Positions 1 to 10,717 are shown, counted from the first letter of the stretch. The stretch is 64,000 nt of DNA from Leptolyngbyaceae cyanobacterium JSC-12 (GCA_000309945.1 CM001633.1:4877793-4941792), one strand, 5' to 3'. Notes: generated by a model from the letters alone, not told the origin. Numbers and translations are program-made.

Positions 1-715
1 CCACCTCATTTACGTTTTCCGACAGGTGCGTATGCAAGTACACATCTGGAAACTCTTCCAGCAATTTCCCTGCCAATTGCAATTGTTCATTCGTAGATGT
101 GATGGCAAAGCGAGGTGTTACTGCATACAGCAACCGTCTAGTTTTGTGCCACTTCTGAATCAGCGCTTTACTTTCCTGATACGCCCTCTCGGCAGTGTCG
201 GTGAGAAAATCAGGGGCGTTCCGATCCATCATCACTTTGCCTGCGATCATGCGCAGATTGCGCCGACTGGCTTCCTCAAAAAATGCCTCTGCCGACTGCG
301 GATGAACAGTTGCAAACACCAGGGCAGTTGTGGTGCCATTTCGCATCAACTCATCCAGAAAAATGGTGGCGACCTTCTGGGCGTAGGATTTGTCCTGAAA
401 TTTGCCCTCTGCTGGAAAAGTGTATTTGTTCAGCCATTCCAACAGTTGTTCCCCGTAAGCTGCCAGCACTTCCACCTGCGGGAAATGAATATGGGTATCG
501 ATGAATCCGGGCAAAATCAGGCGATCGCGATAATCAACCGTGGGAATTTCCGCATAGGTCGCCTTTAAATCCTCATAAGCGCCCAAAGCTTTGATCTTGC
601 CGTCTTCCAGCACCATTAGCCCATCCGCAAAATAGCGAACGCTTTCGGCTTCTGGCACAAAAAATGGATCGGCAATGAAATCGAGAAATGAACTGCGAAA
701 GGCTTGGAGTCCCAC
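1..715 (-). CDS. guaD: Guanine deaminase (5' part, cut by window edge)
   Basis: Reading the minus strand from GTG at 715 gives an amidohydrolase N-terminus of about 238 residues that runs off the window. It has PGFIDTHIHFPQ (the HxH metal-binding motif of the amidohydrolase superfamily) near residue 65, then YGEQLLEWLNKYTFP and MRNGTTTALVF, which are hallmarks of bacterial guanine deaminases. Such enzymes hydrolyse guanine to xanthine and ammonia in purine salvage. An in-frame TAG lies four codons upstream of the GTG and no ATG occurs in between, so GTG is the only sensible start. The C-terminal half with the later metal ligands is not visible, so integrity of the whole enzyme cannot be judged. 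A general cytosine/triazine-type deaminase is the alternative, but the motif wording favours guanine deaminase. Confidence 0.85.
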   Translation of the reverse strand, partial: MGLQAFRSSFLDFIADPFFVPEAESVRYFADGLMVLEDGKIKALGAYEDLKATYAEIPTVDYRDRLILPGFIDTHIHFPQVEVLAAYGEQLLEWLNKYTFPAEGKFQDKSYAQKVATIFLDELMRNGTTTALVFATVHPQSAEAFFEEASRRNLRMIAGKVMMDRNAPDFLTDTAERAYQESKALIQKWHKTRRLLYAVTPRFAITSTNEQLQLAGKLLEEFPDVYLHTHLSENVNEV

Positions 716-1034
716 GGGATTTTGTGACTAAAAAACGATGTTCCTGATTCTACTCCTGTTTGGAATATTTAGTTTGTTACCATCGCAGCCACAGCGATCA
801 AGAGTAGTGGAAATAAGAAGCTGGAATCTTTATGGGGGTAAGTGTCTTATCCCTGGTTTCCAGAAAACCTATTTCATGGGGTTTTGATCAAATTCAAATG
901 CCCCTTGCGGGTACTCACAGCAGTCATTCTCTTTGAATACAGTAGAAAAGGTAGGAAATTCAAAGGTCTTCGTATTTTCCAATCGAAAGCACTTCTCATT
1001 CTGCTTCAACCCCCTGAAACTCAAGGAAGCAATT
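716..1034. other. Intergenic region between divergent genes
   Basis: This stretch separates the guanine deaminase gene from the divergent membrane-protein gene and must hold promoters for both. No conserved gene, hairpin or operator stands out. The reading frame of the downstream gene is open back to 933, but that extension has no Shine-Dalgarno support. Confidence 0.5.
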
Positions 1035-2609
1035 ATGACTGACCAGCAACAGCATCAGGTTGGCACTCACGTTGCTCAATGTAAAGTTATTGCAAATATC
1101 GAAAGTGTACGAGAGACCCTCACCAAGAAACTGAAGCAATATTCTGAGAGTAAACTACGTCAAAAAACAGACCTTCAAATTAGGGAAGATGAACGATTTC
1201 AGCGAGAAATTGCTAGATTAATAGTATTACTTCAAAGAACTGAACGGTTGGTGATTAGGACATCATCAAAAAATAGTCGAAAATTAGGTGAACTCAACAA
1301 TCTCGTCAGTTCTTTAAAGATCGGAATTTCAACCTTATTTGATACCCCGCCTAATATTGAACTATCTCGTCAAATTCGACTTACGGTTGAGCAGGAGATT
1401 ATTAGAAACGAAAACCCTCCAGTTTTTCGTCTCATTGCCAGACGATTTTCCTATGCCTGGCACTCTCCTTCTACGCCACTCAAAGTTATTCATGGACTCC
1501 TGTTTTCTTTTCTCGTCATTTTTGGTGGACTGTTTACACTTGCAATATTTCAGTACGCTGTGTATCGATCGCACACTTCAGTGGTGAGTTATTCAGAACT
1601 CAAAGAGCTTACAGAAGCACAGCAAGGTGAATTGGCTCGAAAAATAAAAGAATTAAACTCTAAAATTGTCAGCAAACGAAAAGATTTACTTGGGTCAACA
1701 AAAGTAACAAGCCAGGTAGTTGTTAACCCTAAGATTACAAATGCCTCACAAGATTCTTATACTCGTGGAGAATTACTTGAGTTGGAAGAGGATAAGAAAC
1801 TTCTCGGTGAGCGGAAGATAGAGCTTAAACAAAACTTGCTAAGAAGTAAGCCCAGTTCAACTCAGGAGTTTTTGGCAAATTTTTTTGATATTGGAATTTC
1901 TAAAACATTAAGCCAAATTTTATGGGTTGCCGCTGCTGGAACACTAGGCAGCATCATTAGTATTTTGATTCGAGTCATCGATGAGTTTAATAATAAAGAA
2001 TATCAAGACCGTCTGACCCCTTTCTTTTTAGGCTTTTTTAAGCCAGTGATTGGAGCTTCATTTGGGGTGCTATTTCTAGCCATTTATAATGCTGAATTCG
2101 TGAATATTCCATTCATCACTCGAACAAACCAAACTTCAACCCCACTTGCTTCTAAAACTCCTGTTGCAGTAAATCAGAATTCCTCCACTTTTGATACAGA
2201 GCGAAGTGAAACTGGTATGATTAATTTTGAACAGATAAATAGACAATTAAATACAGTGAATAATGCCAGTTCCAGCCTGATTCTCAGCAAGAATTTAGAA
2301 GCGGAGAAGGAACGCAAAGAGGTTTTTTTCTTATTTGCGATCGCGTTCGTTGTGGGTTTTAGTGAACGCTTAGCGAAGGATACAATCGGTCGAATTGATG
2401 GCAGCAATGTAGGCTCTGATAAGTCGAATGATTCAGGCTCCAGTTTTCCTCGAATTATCGTGGTTCGCTCTAGTAAATCTCGCTCAACAAAACCTGGTCA
2501 GATTGATTCTTGCTCAAATGAATTTCAGCCAACTCAAAAACAATTAGAAAGTGATCTGGATCAAAATCAAGATTTGAATGAAGAAACACGCGATGAACGC
2601 AGCGAATAG
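1035..2609 (+). CDS. Membrane protein with coiled coil and about four transmembrane helices
   Basis: Not recognised as a named protein. The ATG at 1035 is preceded by AAGGAAG, so it is preferred over the in-frame ATG at 933; the product has 524 residues. The N-terminal ~150 residues are charged and helical. One hydrophobic helix follows (IHGLLFSFLVIFGGLFTLAI), then a charged coiled-coil stretch rich in Glu/Lys, then two helices separated by a short charged loop, then a fourth segment around FLFAIAFVVGFSERLAKD and a polar tail. The GFSERLAKD motif after the last helix recurs in uncharacterised bacterial membrane proteins. The gene is AT-rich compared with its neighbours, which might indicate recent acquisition. 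Its 3' end overlaps the convergent downstream gene by 43 bp. A structural or sensory role at the membrane is only a guess. Confidence 0.75.
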   Translation: MTDQQQHQVGTHVAQCKVIANIESVRETLTKKLKQYSESKLRQKTDLQIREDERFQREIARLIVLLQRTERLVIRTSSKNSRKLGELNNLVSSLKIGISTLFDTPPNIELSRQIRLTVEQEIIRNENPPVFRLIARRFSYAWHSPSTPLKVIHGLLFSFLVIFGGLFTLAIFQYAVYRSHTSVVSYSELKELTEAQQGELARKIKELNSKIVSKRKDLLGSTKVTSQVVVNPKITNASQDSYTRGELLELEEDKKLLGERKIELKQNLLRSKPSSTQEFLANFFDIGISKTLSQILWVAAAGTLGSIISILIRVIDEFNNKEYQDRLTPFFLGFFKPVIGASFGVLFLAIYNAEFVNIPFITRTNQTSTPLASKTPVAVNQNSSTFDTERSETGMINFEQINRQLNTVNNASSSLILSKNLEAEKERKEVFFLFAIAFVVGFSERLAKDTIGRIDGSNVGSDKSNDSGSSFPRIIVVRSSKSRSTKPGQIDSCSNEFQPTQKQLESDLDQNQDLNEETRDERSE

Positions 2610-2908
2610 GTATTGGAATTACTTTTACAGTCTTGAATAATTCGGTTTAGTCTTGCATCCTGTACTTTGCCTGTGCGAGCAATTTCCTCATTCAAACGTT
2701 GAAATTGTTGGTAAGTATATTGTCCTTGAATGCCCGAAATGATGCAGCGGCAGACAGCGCGAATTTGCCCTGCTTGTCTACCTGAGCAACTGCTAATATA
2801 TTGCTCCACAACATCTCTAGGATAAGTGGTACGTTGTTGAGCGATCGCTGTAGTCATAGGAGCGATGATAACTACCAGGCTAATGAACGAAATATAGAGG
2901 GGGCGCAT
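2567..2908 (-). CDS. Small secreted cysteine-containing protein
   Basis: A 113-residue product with a classic signal peptide: Met-Arg, a hydrophobic core (ISFISLVVIIAPMTTAIA) and a likely cleavage after AIA-Q. The mature part has four cysteines, including a CRC pair inside VCRCIISGIQ, which suggests disulfides in the periplasm. The family is not recognised with certainty. It resembles short periplasmic proteins in which a conserved C..C pair precedes an IxxIQxxYTYxxF segment. The last 43 bp overlap the end of the convergent membrane-protein gene, so the two stop codons cross over. Function unknown. Confidence 0.65.
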   Translation of the reverse strand: MRPLYISFISLVVIIAPMTTAIAQQRTTYPRDVVEQYISSCSGRQAGQIRAVCRCIISGIQGQYTYQQFQRLNEEIARTGKVQDARLNRIIQDCKSNSNTYSLRSSRVSSFKS

Positions 2909-3016
2909 TGCAAAACAAATCTCCAGGGCAATTCTTTATCTACGAATGTTGACTCTTGGAGGAAGTAAAAAGTTTCCTATCCGAGTCCATCTAACAATAT
3001 TCTTCGGTTTTAACAC

Positions 3017-3055
3017 AATAAAAAGGTGAGCAAAAGTAATCCAATGCCCACCTCA
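3017..3055 (-). terminator. Probable rho-independent terminator of gltBD
   Basis: Minus-strand transcript reads AGGTGGGC at 3054-3047, a 14-nt loop, and GCTCACCT at 3032-3025. These pair over eight positions with one G-U wobble. A T-rich run (TTTTTATTG) follows directly. It sits about 30 nt after the gltD stop codon. Confidence 0.7.
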
Positions 3056-3082
3056 CAATCTTGATGCCGATGATGCTTAGTG

Positions 3083-4561
3083 CTAAGGGAGATCGGTATG
3101 TCCCATCAAAAAGCGATCGCACTCCCGTGCCACTTCTCGCCCTTCGTTGATTGCCCACACTACCAGACTTTGACCTCGACGACAATCGCCCGCTGCAAAG
3201 ACCTTTGGCAGGCTGGTAGCATATTTGCCATACTCGGCTTTAATGTTGCTGCGAACGTCTTTCTCCAATCCCAAAGCATCCACTAAAGGCTGTTCTGGAC
3301 CGAGAAAACCCATTGCCAGCAGAACGAGTTGTGCTGGGATCACTCGCTCTGTTCCAGGAACATGTTTCGGGACAAACGCACCTTTTTCGTTGCGCTCCCA
3401 TTGCACCTGAACAGTATGAACTGCCTTTACGTGACCGTTTTCATCTCCTTCAAACTTAGTTGCTGTCGTGATGTACACGCGCGGATCTGCCCCAAATTTG
3501 GCAGCGGCTTCCTCTTGTCCGTAGTCCATCTTGTAAACTTTGGGCCATTCGGGCCAGGGGTTGTCGGCTGCCCGTTGCATTGGTGGCTGGGGCATGATTT
3601 CTACCTGGGTAACGCTATTACAACCATGTCGCATTGAGGTGCCCACACAGTCTGTTCCTGTATCGCCGCCGCCGATAATCACTACGTCCTTGCCAGCCGC
3701 AGAAAGGGGTGTTTCGGTTTTGTCCAACACGGCTTTAGTATTGGCAGTCAGGAAATCCATGGCAAAGTGAATCCCTTTCAGATCTCGCCCTTCAATCGGC
3801 AGATCGCGGGGCTTGGTAGCTCCGGTACATAGCACCACGGCATCAAAATCATTCAGGAGTTGCTCCGCTGAAATGTCCTTACCGATTTCGGTGTTGCAGA
3901 CAAATTTCACGCCTTCCGCTTCCAGTAGCTTGAGGCGGCGCATCACGACCTGTTCCTTATCCAGTTTCATGTTAGGGATGCCATACATGAGCAAACCACC
4001 GGGGCGATCGGCGCGTTCATACACCGTGACCCAATGTCCTGCTGTGTTGAGTTGTGCTGCTGCTGACAGCCCTGCAGGACCGGAACCCACCACTGCTATC
4101 TGCTTCCCAGTCCGCTTAGTGGGTGTTTGTGGCGCAATCCAGCCATTCTCCCACCCTTTTTCGATGATGGAATACTCGATATTTTTGATGGTGACAGGCG
4201 GATTGTGAATCCCTAATACACAAGACCCTTCGCAGGGAGCCGGACACACCCGCCCGGTGAATTCGGGGAAGTTGTTGGTTTTATGGAGGCGATCAAGTGC
4301 CTCTTTCCACAAGCCGCGATAGACGAGATCATTCCATTCTGGGATCAAGTTGTTGATGGGGCAACCGCTTGCCATGCCACTGATCAGGGTGCCGGTATGG
4401 CAGAAGGGAGTGCCGCAATCCATACAGCGTGCGCCCTGGTTGCGTAACCGTTCTTCTGGCATGGGGAGGTGGAATTCGTCCCAGTTGCGAATGCGAGCGA
4501 GTGGTTCTAATTCAGAAGGAGCTTCGCGCAGAAATTCAATAAAGCCAGTGGGTTTGCCCAT
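3083..4561 (-). CDS. gltD: Glutamate synthase (NAD(P)H) small subunit
   Basis: The 492-residue product is the beta subunit of glutamate synthase. It takes electrons from NAD(P)H through FAD and Fe-S centres to the large subunit, which makes two glutamates from glutamine and 2-oxoglutarate. Visible signatures are the N-terminal Cys cluster (CMDCGTPFC, then [14 protein letters not shown]) that ligates Fe-S centres, the FAD-binding [12 protein letters not shown], the NAD(P)H-binding [13 protein letters not shown], and a closing [13 protein letters not shown] motif. The ATG at 4561 starts [10 protein letters not shown], the family N-terminus, behind GAGAGAGAA; an in-frame ATG 45 nt upstream is not needed. 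It lies 208 bp downstream of gltB on the same strand, consistent with a gltBD operon ended by the terminator at 3017-3055. Confidence 0.95.
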   Translation of the reverse strand: MGKPTGFIEFLREAPSELEPLARIRNWDEFHLPMPEERLRNQGARCMDCGTPFCHTGTLISGMASGCPINNLIPEWNDLVYRGLWKEALDRLHKTNNFPEFTGRVCPAPCEGSCVLGIHNPPVTIKNIEYSIIEKGWENGWIAPQTPTKRTGKQIAVVGSGPAGLSAAAQLNTAGHWVTVYERADRPGGLLMYGIPNMKLDKEQVVMRRLKLLEAEGVKFVCNTEIGKDISAEQLLNDFDAVVLCTGATKPRDLPIEGRDLKGIHFAMDFLTANTKAVLDKTETPLSAAGKDVVIIGGGDTGTDCVGTSMRHGCNSVTQVEIMPQPPMQRAADNPWPEWPKVYKMDYGQEEAAAKFGADPRVYITTATKFEGDENGHVKAVHTVQVQWERNEKGAFVPKHVPGTERVIPAQLVLLAMGFLGPEQPLVDALGLEKDVRSNIKAEYGKYATSLPKVFAAGDCRRGQSLVVWAINEGREVARECDRFLMGHTDLP

Positions 4562-4769
4562 AGTGTTCTCTCTCTCGATCTTTGGAATCGTGAAAAATCG
4601 AAACATTATTTATAGTGATTTCCAGGCAGTCATTCAATTGGAGTGAATGACTAACATTTCATTTCCACCTTTTTGCAATTCATAATCAACGGGTTGAATG
4701 GATACAGCATAGTTTTTTCGAAGGTGATAGAACAAAGCTTCACCAAAAAATCGGAGATCTGAGGGCAGG

Positions 4770-7700
4770 TTAGCTGCCGCCAATGCGGGCGACATCGCGG
4801 GCATTGGCTTCAAAGGCGGCAGAGAGGGCTTCGTCGCCAGTGAGACCAGAAGCGATCGCCTCCTTGATTGCCTGCAACACCCGCTTGTAGTCCTTGGGCA
4901 TCACCTTCACAAATTTGGGCAGCATGGCATCCCAGTTTGTCAAGATAGATGCGGCTCTTTCGCTCTGGGTATAGTTAGCGTGATTTTGGATCAGTTGGTG
5001 CAGTTCAGCAATTTCCTCCGGATCGTCTACAGTTTCCAGTCCCACCATTTGCATGTTGCAACGGGTAGCAAAGTCGCCCGCTTCGTCCAGGATGTAGGCA
5101 ATTCCGCCACTCATCCCAGCGGCAAAGTTGCGTCCGGTTGGTCCCAAGATCACAGCTTTTCCACCCGTCATGTATTCACAACCATGATCCCCAACGGCTT
5201 CTACTACTGCATTCACGCCAGAGTTACGAACGCAGAACCGCTCTCCCGCTACGCCACGAATGTAAACCTCGCCGGAAGTAGCACCATACAGCGCGACATT
5301 ACCGACGATGATGTTGTGTTCGGCCACGAAGCTGGAGTTTTTGGGCGGGTAGAGAATCAGCTTGCCACCACTCAAGCCTTTACCAAAATAATCGTTAGCA
5401 TCGCCTTCCAGTTCCAGGGTTACGCCTTTCGGCACGAAAGCACCAAAACTTTGCCCAGCACTACCCTGAAAGTGGAGATGTACTGTATCTTCGGGTAAAC
5501 CGTGCCAGTGGCGTTTAGTGATTTCGTTGCCGAGAATTGTTCCCACTGTGCGGTTGACGTTCTTGATGGGGAGGGTTGCAGTGACTTTTTCACCCTGCTC
5601 GATCGCTGGTTTGCACAGATCCAACAAAGTGGTGATATCGAGGGATTTGTCTAACCCATGATCCTGCGGAATCTGGCAGTAGCGTCCAATTGTGGGTGGC
5701 ACATCCGGTTGGTAAAGAATTGGCGAAATATCCAACCCTTTCGCTTTCCAGTGGGCGATCGCTTGCTTTGCCTCTAACACATCAGTCCGCCCAACCATTT
5801 CATTCAGCGTCCGGAAGCCCAGTTCCGCCATGATTTCCCGCACTTCCTGAGCAACGAATTTCATGAAATTGACCGTGTGTTCGGGATCGCCGATAAAGTT
5901 TTGCCGTAGGCGAGGATCTTGGGTCGCAACCCCAGCCGGACAGGTGTTGAGATGGCAAACTCGCATCATAATGCAGCCAAGAGTGACGAGGGGAGCCGTA
6001 GCAAACCCAAACTCCTCCGCGCCAAGGAGTGTCGCAATCACCACATCCCGCCCCGTCTTCATTTGTCCGTCGGTTTCAACCACAATGCGCGATCGCAAAT
6101 CATTCAATACCAACGTTTGATGAGTTTCTGCCAGTCCCAGTTCCCACGGCAGTCCAGCGTGTTTGATCGAGGTTTGCGGTGAGGCACCTGTGCCACCATC
6201 AAAACCGGAAATCAGCACTACATCGGCATGGGCTTTGGCTACACCCGCAGCGACTATTCCCACCCCAACTTCTGACACTAGTTTGACGCTGATCCGCGCT
6301 TCTCGGTTAGCATTCTTCAAGTCATGAATCAGTTGTGCCAGGTCTTCGATTGAGTAAATGTCGTGGTGGGGCGGGGGTGAAATTAATCCCACACCAGGCG
6401 TGGAGTGGCGCACTTTGGCAATCCAGGGATACACTTTCTTGCCAGGGAGTTGTCCACCCTCACCAGGTTTTGCGCCCTGTGCCATTTTGATTTGAATTTC
6501 CTGTGCCTGAGACAGGTAGAGACTGGTCACGCCGAAACGCCCGGATGCCACCTGTTTGATGGCACTATTTTTAGAATCTCCCTGCTCATTTGTCCAGGTA
6601 TATCGTTCTGGATCTTCGCCCCCTTCGCCCGTGTTGGATTTGCCCCCAATCCGGTTCATAGCGATCGCTAAGGCTTCGTGAGCTTCTTTGGAAATCGAAC
6701 CGTAACTCATTGCTCCCGTCTTAAAGCGACGCATAATGGCTTCAATCGGTTCAACTTCTTCAATTGGAATTGCTTTGCGTTGCTTAAATTGAAGTAGTCC
6801 GCGCAGCGTGAAATATTTTTGGTTTTGTTCATTCACGAGGCGAGCATAGGTCTTATACAGGTCATAGCTCCCTGTGCGAACTGCTTTTTGCAATGAGTGA
6901 ATTGTTTCAGGACTGAAGAGATGGGCTTCTCCTTCCTTGCGCCACTGGTACTCGCCGCCTACATCCAGCGTGTGACCATTGACTTCGCGATCAGGAAAGG
7001 CATGACTGTGCCGCAAAATTGCTTCCTGAGCGATTACATTCAAGTCTGCGCCTTCAATCCGGGAGGCAGTCCAGGTGAAATACTTGTTGACAACTGAGTG
7101 ATCCAGCCCGATCGCTTCAAAAATTTGAGCACCGCGATAACTCTGGATCGTCGAAATGCCAATTTTGGAGGCAACCTTTACTACACCCTTTGTTGCCGCT
7201 TTGATGTAGTTTTTGATGGCGGTGGGGTAATCTACGCCAACTAATAAACCCTGTTCGATCATCTCCTTGATTGACTCAAATGCCAGGTAGGGATTAATCG
7301 CGCAGCAGCCATAGCCAATCAAGGTCGCAAAGTGATGTACTTCACGAGGTTCACCAGATTCCAGAACAAGCCCAACACGAGTACGAGTTCCGTTGCGAAT
7401 TAAGTGATGATGCAATCCAGCAACAGTGAGCAGAGCCGGAATTGGCGCATGATCCCGATCCACACCGCGATCGCTCAATATCAAAATAGTTACCCCATCT
7501 GCGATCGCCTCATCCGCCTGAATACAAATGGATTGAATAGCGGATTCCAATCCCTCAACGCCTGCTTTCGGATCAAATAAAGAGGTAATTGTGATGGACT
7601 TAAATCCATCTTGATTCAATCCTTTCAACTTCGCGAGTTCAGTATTGGTGAGAATCGGAGTCTTCAGGCGAATTAGGCGGCAACTTTCCGGTTCCGGCTT

Positions 7701-9368
7701 CAGTAGATTTTTTTCGGCTCCCAGTGTCGTTTCGGCTGATGTAATAATCTCCTCCCGAATTGAGTCAATCGGGGGATTCGTTACCTGGGCAAACAGTTGT
7801 TGAAAGTAGTCATACAGTAGTTTGGGACGATCGCTGAGCACCGCCAGCGGTGTATCAGCACCCATTGAACCCACAGCTTCTACGCCATCTCGCGCCATTG
7901 GGGTCAACAGAATTCGTAAATCTTCGAAGGTATAGCCAAATGCTGTTTGTAGGTTGATGGTGGAGGGAAGTGAGGGGGGGAGGGAGTGGGAAGGTGGGGG
8001 ATCATCAGGCAGTTGGGATAAATCAACCAGGTGTTGGTTCAACCATTCGCGATAGGGTTGAGCAGTGGCAATAGAGTTTTTGATTTCCTCATCCGCCACA
8101 ATCCGCCCTTCTTCCATATTCACCAGGAACATCCGCCCTGGTTGCAGGCGACCTTTATAAGCAACCCGTTCTGGCTCAATCGGTAAAACTCCCGCTTCCG
8201 ATGCCATGATCACTAGATCATCCTTCGTCACGTAATAACGGGAAGGACGCAAGCCGTTGCGATCCAGAACTGCGCCTATCATCGTGCCATCGGTAAATGC
8301 GATCGAGGCTGGACCATCCCAAGGTTCCATTAAGCAAGAGTGATATTCGTAAAATGCCTTCTTCTCATCACTCATGGACTCATGCGCTGTCCAGGGTTCC
8401 GGAATCATCATCATTACCGCATGAGGCAAACTCCGACCTGCCAGTGTCAATAACTCCAGCGCATTGTCAAAAATGAGTGAATCACTACCATCAATATTGA
8501 TGACAGGTTGAATTTTTTTGATGTCCTCGCCAAAGAGTTCTGACTCAAATAAGGATTGGCGGGCATGCATCCAGTTGATGTTCCCACGCAGAGTGTTGAT
8601 TTCGCCATTGTGGGCAATGTAGCGGTAGGGATGCGATCGCTCCCAGCTTGGAAATGTGTTGGTGCTAAAGCGAGAATGCACCAGTGCCAGTGCACTTTCC
8701 AGATCAGGATCCTGCAGATCAGGGTAATACTGACCCACCTGGACCGGCATCAGCATTCCTTTGTAAACAATTGTGCGACAGGAAATACTCGCCGGATACC
8801 AGTAGGGATCAATCTTGGGCGCACGAATCGCATTGTGCGATCGCTTACGGATGATGTACAACTTTCGCTCAAAAGCCAAATCATCGAGCAAATCTGGACT
8901 GCGTTGAATGAACACCTGCTGCATAAAGGGTTCGCTGGATTTTGCTGTATTCCCCAAAGAGGAATTGTCCGTTGGTACATTCCGCCAGCCAATGACTTGC
9001 AGACCTTCTTCCATCACGACTTGCTCAAACGCCTGTCGTCCAGCAGCCCGTTCAACTGCATTTGGGGAAGAGTAGATCATCCCCACACCATACTGTCCAA
9101 CGTCTGGCAGCACAATATTGTCTGTGGCTGCAACTTTCTTTAAGAAACGATGGGGAATCTGCATCAAAATTCCAGCTCCATCCCCCGTGTTGATCTCAGC
9201 ACCAACGGCTCCGCGATGATCAATGTTTAACAAAATAGTTAACGCTTGTTCAACGATGTCGTGCGACTTTTGCCCCTTCATGTGGACGATAAAACCCACA
9301 CCACAAGCATCGTGTTCAAATTGTGGATCGTATAAACCCTGTTTGGAAGGTAATAGATGGTTGTTCAT
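4770..9368 (-). CDS. gltB: Glutamate synthase large subunit
   Basis: About 1532 residues, full length for the GOGAT alpha subunit. The N-terminus carries [10 protein letters not shown] with Cys22, which becomes the N-terminal nucleophile of the class II glutaminase domain after propeptide removal. A central domain and an FMN-binding synthase domain follow ([24 protein letters not shown]). The [3Fe-4S] cysteines appear in [19 protein letters not shown], and the C-terminal beta-helix repeats ([28 protein letters not shown]) are present. Adjacency to gltD marks it as the NAD(P)H type rather than the ferredoxin-dependent GlsF. The start is placed at ATG 9368 because the frame upstream only offers TTG. 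An unusual Pro/Ser-rich insert (around [17 protein letters not shown]) lies near 7965-8005, encoded by a very G-rich tract. Confidence 0.95.
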   Translation of the reverse strand: MNNHLLPSKQGLYDPQFEHDACGVGFIVHMKGQKSHDIVEQALTILLNIDHRGAVGAEINTGDGAGILMQIPHRFLKKVAATDNIVLPDVGQYGVGMIYSSPNAVERAAGRQAFEQVVMEEGLQVIGWRNVPTDNSSLGNTAKSSEPFMQQVFIQRSPDLLDDLAFERKLYIIRKRSHNAIRAPKIDPYWYPASISCRTIVYKGMLMPVQVGQYYPDLQDPDLESALALVHSRFSTNTFPSWERSHPYRYIAHNGEINTLRGNINWMHARQSLFESELFGEDIKKIQPVINIDGSDSLIFDNALELLTLAGRSLPHAVMMMIPEPWTAHESMSDEKKAFYEYHSCLMEPWDGPASIAFTDGTMIGAVLDRNGLRPSRYYVTKDDLVIMASEAGVLPIEPERVAYKGRLQPGRMFLVNMEEGRIVADEEIKNSIATAQPYREWLNQHLVDLSQLPDDPPPSHSLPPSLPSTINLQTAFGYTFEDLRILLTPMARDGVEAVGSMGADTPLAVLSDRPKLLYDYFQQLFAQVTNPPIDSIREEIITSAETTLGAEKNLLKPEPESCRLIRLKTPILTNTELAKLKGLNQDGFKSITITSLFDPKAGVEGLESAIQSICIQADEAIADGVTILILSDRGVDRDHAPIPALLTVAGLHHHLIRNGTRTRVGLVLESGEPREVHHFATLIGYGCCAINPYLAFESIKEMIEQGLLVGVDYPTAIKNYIKAATKGVVKVASKIGISTIQSYRGAQIFEAIGLDHSVVNKYFTWTASRIEGADLNVIAQEAILRHSHAFPDREVNGHTLDVGGEYQWRKEGEAHLFSPETIHSLQKAVRTGSYDLYKTYARLVNEQNQKYFTLRGLLQFKQRKAIPIEEVEPIEAIMRRFKTGAMSYGSISKEAHEALAIAMNRIGGKSNTGEGGEDPERYTWTNEQGDSKNSAIKQVASGRFGVTSLYLSQAQEIQIKMAQGAKPGEGGQLPGKKVYPWIAKVRHSTPGVGLISPPPHHDIYSIEDLAQLIHDLKNANREARISVKLVSEVGVGIVAAGVAKAHADVVLISGFDGGTGASPQTSIKHAGLPWELGLAETHQTLVLNDLRSRIVVETDGQMKTGRDVVIATLLGAEEFGFATAPLVTLGCIMMRVCHLNTCPAGVATQDPRLRQNFIGDPEHTVNFMKFVAQEVREIMAELGFRTLNEMVGRTDVLEAKQAIAHWKAKGLDISPILYQPDVPPTIGRYCQIPQDHGLDKSLDITTLLDLCKPAIEQGEKVTATLPIKNVNRTVGTILGNEITKRHWHGLPEDTVHLHFQGSAGQSFGAFVPKGVTLELEGDANDYFGKGLSGGKLILYPPKNSSFVAEHNIIVGNVALYGATSGEVYIRGVAGERFCVRNSGVNAVVEAVGDHGCEYMTGGKAVILGPTGRNFAAGMSGGIAYILDEAGDFATRCNMQMVGLETVDDPEEIAELHQLIQNHANYTQSERAASILTNWDAMLPKFVKVMPKDYKRVLQAIKEAIASGLTGDEALSAAFEANARDVARIGGS

Positions 9369-9829
9369 TGGGGTGCCTAAACGTGGCGAAAGGAACAAAG
9401 ATGGATGGAGAATAAAGAGGGATGAATTAAACCTTTTGCAAAAAGCATATTTTCACTAATTAAGTTATCGCTTTAGTCAGAAAACTCAGGTTCAAAAGAC
9501 CAATTCAAAAACTAGGCCTGAGTAAGTTTTCTGACTCACCCTCACCAAACTTTACATGGCGAAGACGACTACAACTTCTTTGATCCAAATCTTGCATTAA
9601 GCAACAGGTTTACTCCAGCTTGTTTGAATTTTCCATCAAACAATACTTGAGAGGGCTAGTCTTAAGGAAATTGTCAGATCTGATAAGTCAGAAATGTGTT
9701 TATTTCATGACATTCTGAGCAGGGTTAGCATATTGCAAAGCTTGCTTCCAATGTCAAGTTTTGCTTTTTATCAGGTTTACAATATGTAGTCTTTTTCGCT
9801 CTAGTAGTGTGCTTTGGTCGATGCTTACT
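9369..9829. other. gltB leader and upstream gap
   Basis: A 461-bp gap between gltB and the next minus-strand gene. Besides the inverted repeat at 9476-9535 it is AT-rich and carries no supported gene. No convincing NtcA site (GTA-N8-TAC) was seen by eye, although one might be expected for a nitrogen-assimilation gene. Confidence 0.4.
9476..9535 (-). promoter_or_regulatory. Large inverted repeat in the gltB upstream region
   Basis: GTCAGAAAACTCAGG at 9476-9490 is matched by CCTGAGTAAGTTTTCTGAC at 9517-9535. The arms pair over 15 bp with a four-base bulge and a 26-nt loop. It lies 108-167 nt upstream of the gltB ATG. It could fold in the leader RNA or serve as a protein site. It is not followed by a T-tract, so it is not a simple terminator. 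Confidence 0.5.
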
Positions 9830-10045
9830 TTAGTAGCTGTCATCCTGGCCATCAATTGATCGCATTCCGAGTAAGTGATTTGCTTCCGTCAGTCGATCAG
9901 CGATCGCTTGTCGCCACCGTAAACTGACTCTAGAGTCGGCTAGCACGTCTTGGGCAAGCTGCCGATAAAATGCACTACTAACAATATCAACACTTTCGAG
10001 TAACCGAAGATTATCGTAAGCCGTTTGAGGAGAAACTGGCATCAT
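9830..10045 (-). CDS. Small conserved-type hypothetical protein (71 aa)
   Basis: A soluble, mostly helical 71-residue product with no signal peptide or transmembrane segment. Start is one of two adjacent ATGs (10045 or 10042) behind a good GAGGA Shine-Dalgarno about 7 nt upstream, which is the main evidence that it is translated. The sequence is acidic and charged (RLTEANHLLGM near the end). I do not recognise the family. It stands alone, far from gltB. Confidence 0.6.
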   Translation of the reverse strand: MMPVSPQTAYDNLRLLESVDIVSSAFYRQLAQDVLADSRVSLRWRQAIADRLTEANHLLGMRSIDGQDDSY

Positions 10046-10359
10046 GGTTCTATCCTCGCAGCATTTTTCAAGTAGAGCGTTGGGATGAAGTTTTTAACCC
10101 CTTCACTTAATCATTGCTACATAAGTTCGGAATCAGTCCTCAACTTCACAGTTCGTGTTACTTCTTTACTCCAATTCAAAATTGGTGATGTTTTTTAATT
10201 TGGTTTTTCACTTGCGTTTAAGAGGATGCTTTAAAGGCCCGGTTTCTAGTGATTTGGACGACTAAAGTCGTTACTACAAACAGAAGAATACGAATGAATG
10301 CGGCTGTTTTTGGGTTTGTCGTGATGGTTTTAACCATCCCCACCCTTTTCAAACACCCT
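10046..10359. other. Intergenic region with a short palindromic repeat
   Basis: No gene visible. It contains the palindrome ACGACT-AA-AGTCGT at 10258-10271, followed by TACTACAAAC. Similar short sequences recur in cyanobacterial intergenic DNA as far as I recall, so this may be one copy of a small interspersed repeat. Confidence 0.4.
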
Positions 10360-10644
10360 CTAATAATGCTGAGTGATTTGCAATAGAGACTGAATCAAAT
10401 CGTGGTATTCCTGTTTATGAATTGAACCTTTATCATGCAATTCTGAAAGACAGCAATCAATGGCATGAAAGGCGGTTTCTGTGCTAATCCAGCGCTTGCC
10501 TGAAGTAATGGCTTGTTCTGGAGTGTCGTAATTATCGATAGATGTGACAGAAGCCCCGATAGGAAGAATCACTTGCCATTTCCAGCGATCGCTCAAGGCA
10601 ATGGGCAAAATGTGAATGCCGTAATAGTTATCACCCATAACCAT
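10360..10644 (-). CDS. Hypothetical protein (94 aa)
   Basis: A 94-residue soluble product starting MVMGDNYYGIHILPIAL, with the first in-frame ATG at 10644 and a second two codons later. The middle holds WKWQVILPIGASVTSIDNYDTPEQAI and the C-terminus is helical and ends near the stop with LLQITQHY. The pattern of a short beta-rich half and a helical half resembles small conserved cyanobacterial proteins, but I do not recognise a named family. It lies 73 bp downstream of the GST gene on the same strand and might be co-transcribed. Function unknown. Confidence 0.6.
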   Translation of the reverse strand: MVMGDNYYGIHILPIALSDRWKWQVILPIGASVTSIDNYDTPEQAITSGKRWISTETAFHAIDCCLSELHDKGSIHKQEYHDLIQSLLQITQHY

Positions 10645-10717
10645 ACCCGTCAGGAACTTAAGATGATCTTAAAGTTTACCTGACGAATACAGTTGATAGC
10701 AGAAAACCGAGCAAGGC

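Noticed and set aside
8556-9143. 195-codon open frame on the plus strand
   Set aside because: It lies wholly antisense to the conserved gltB gene, has no ribosome site and shows no family motif; it is a shadow of gltB codon use.
9369-9829. Glutamine riboswitch (glnA motif) or NtcA site before gltB
   Set aside because: The conserved riboswitch wording and a GTA-N8-TAC box were looked for by eye and not found.
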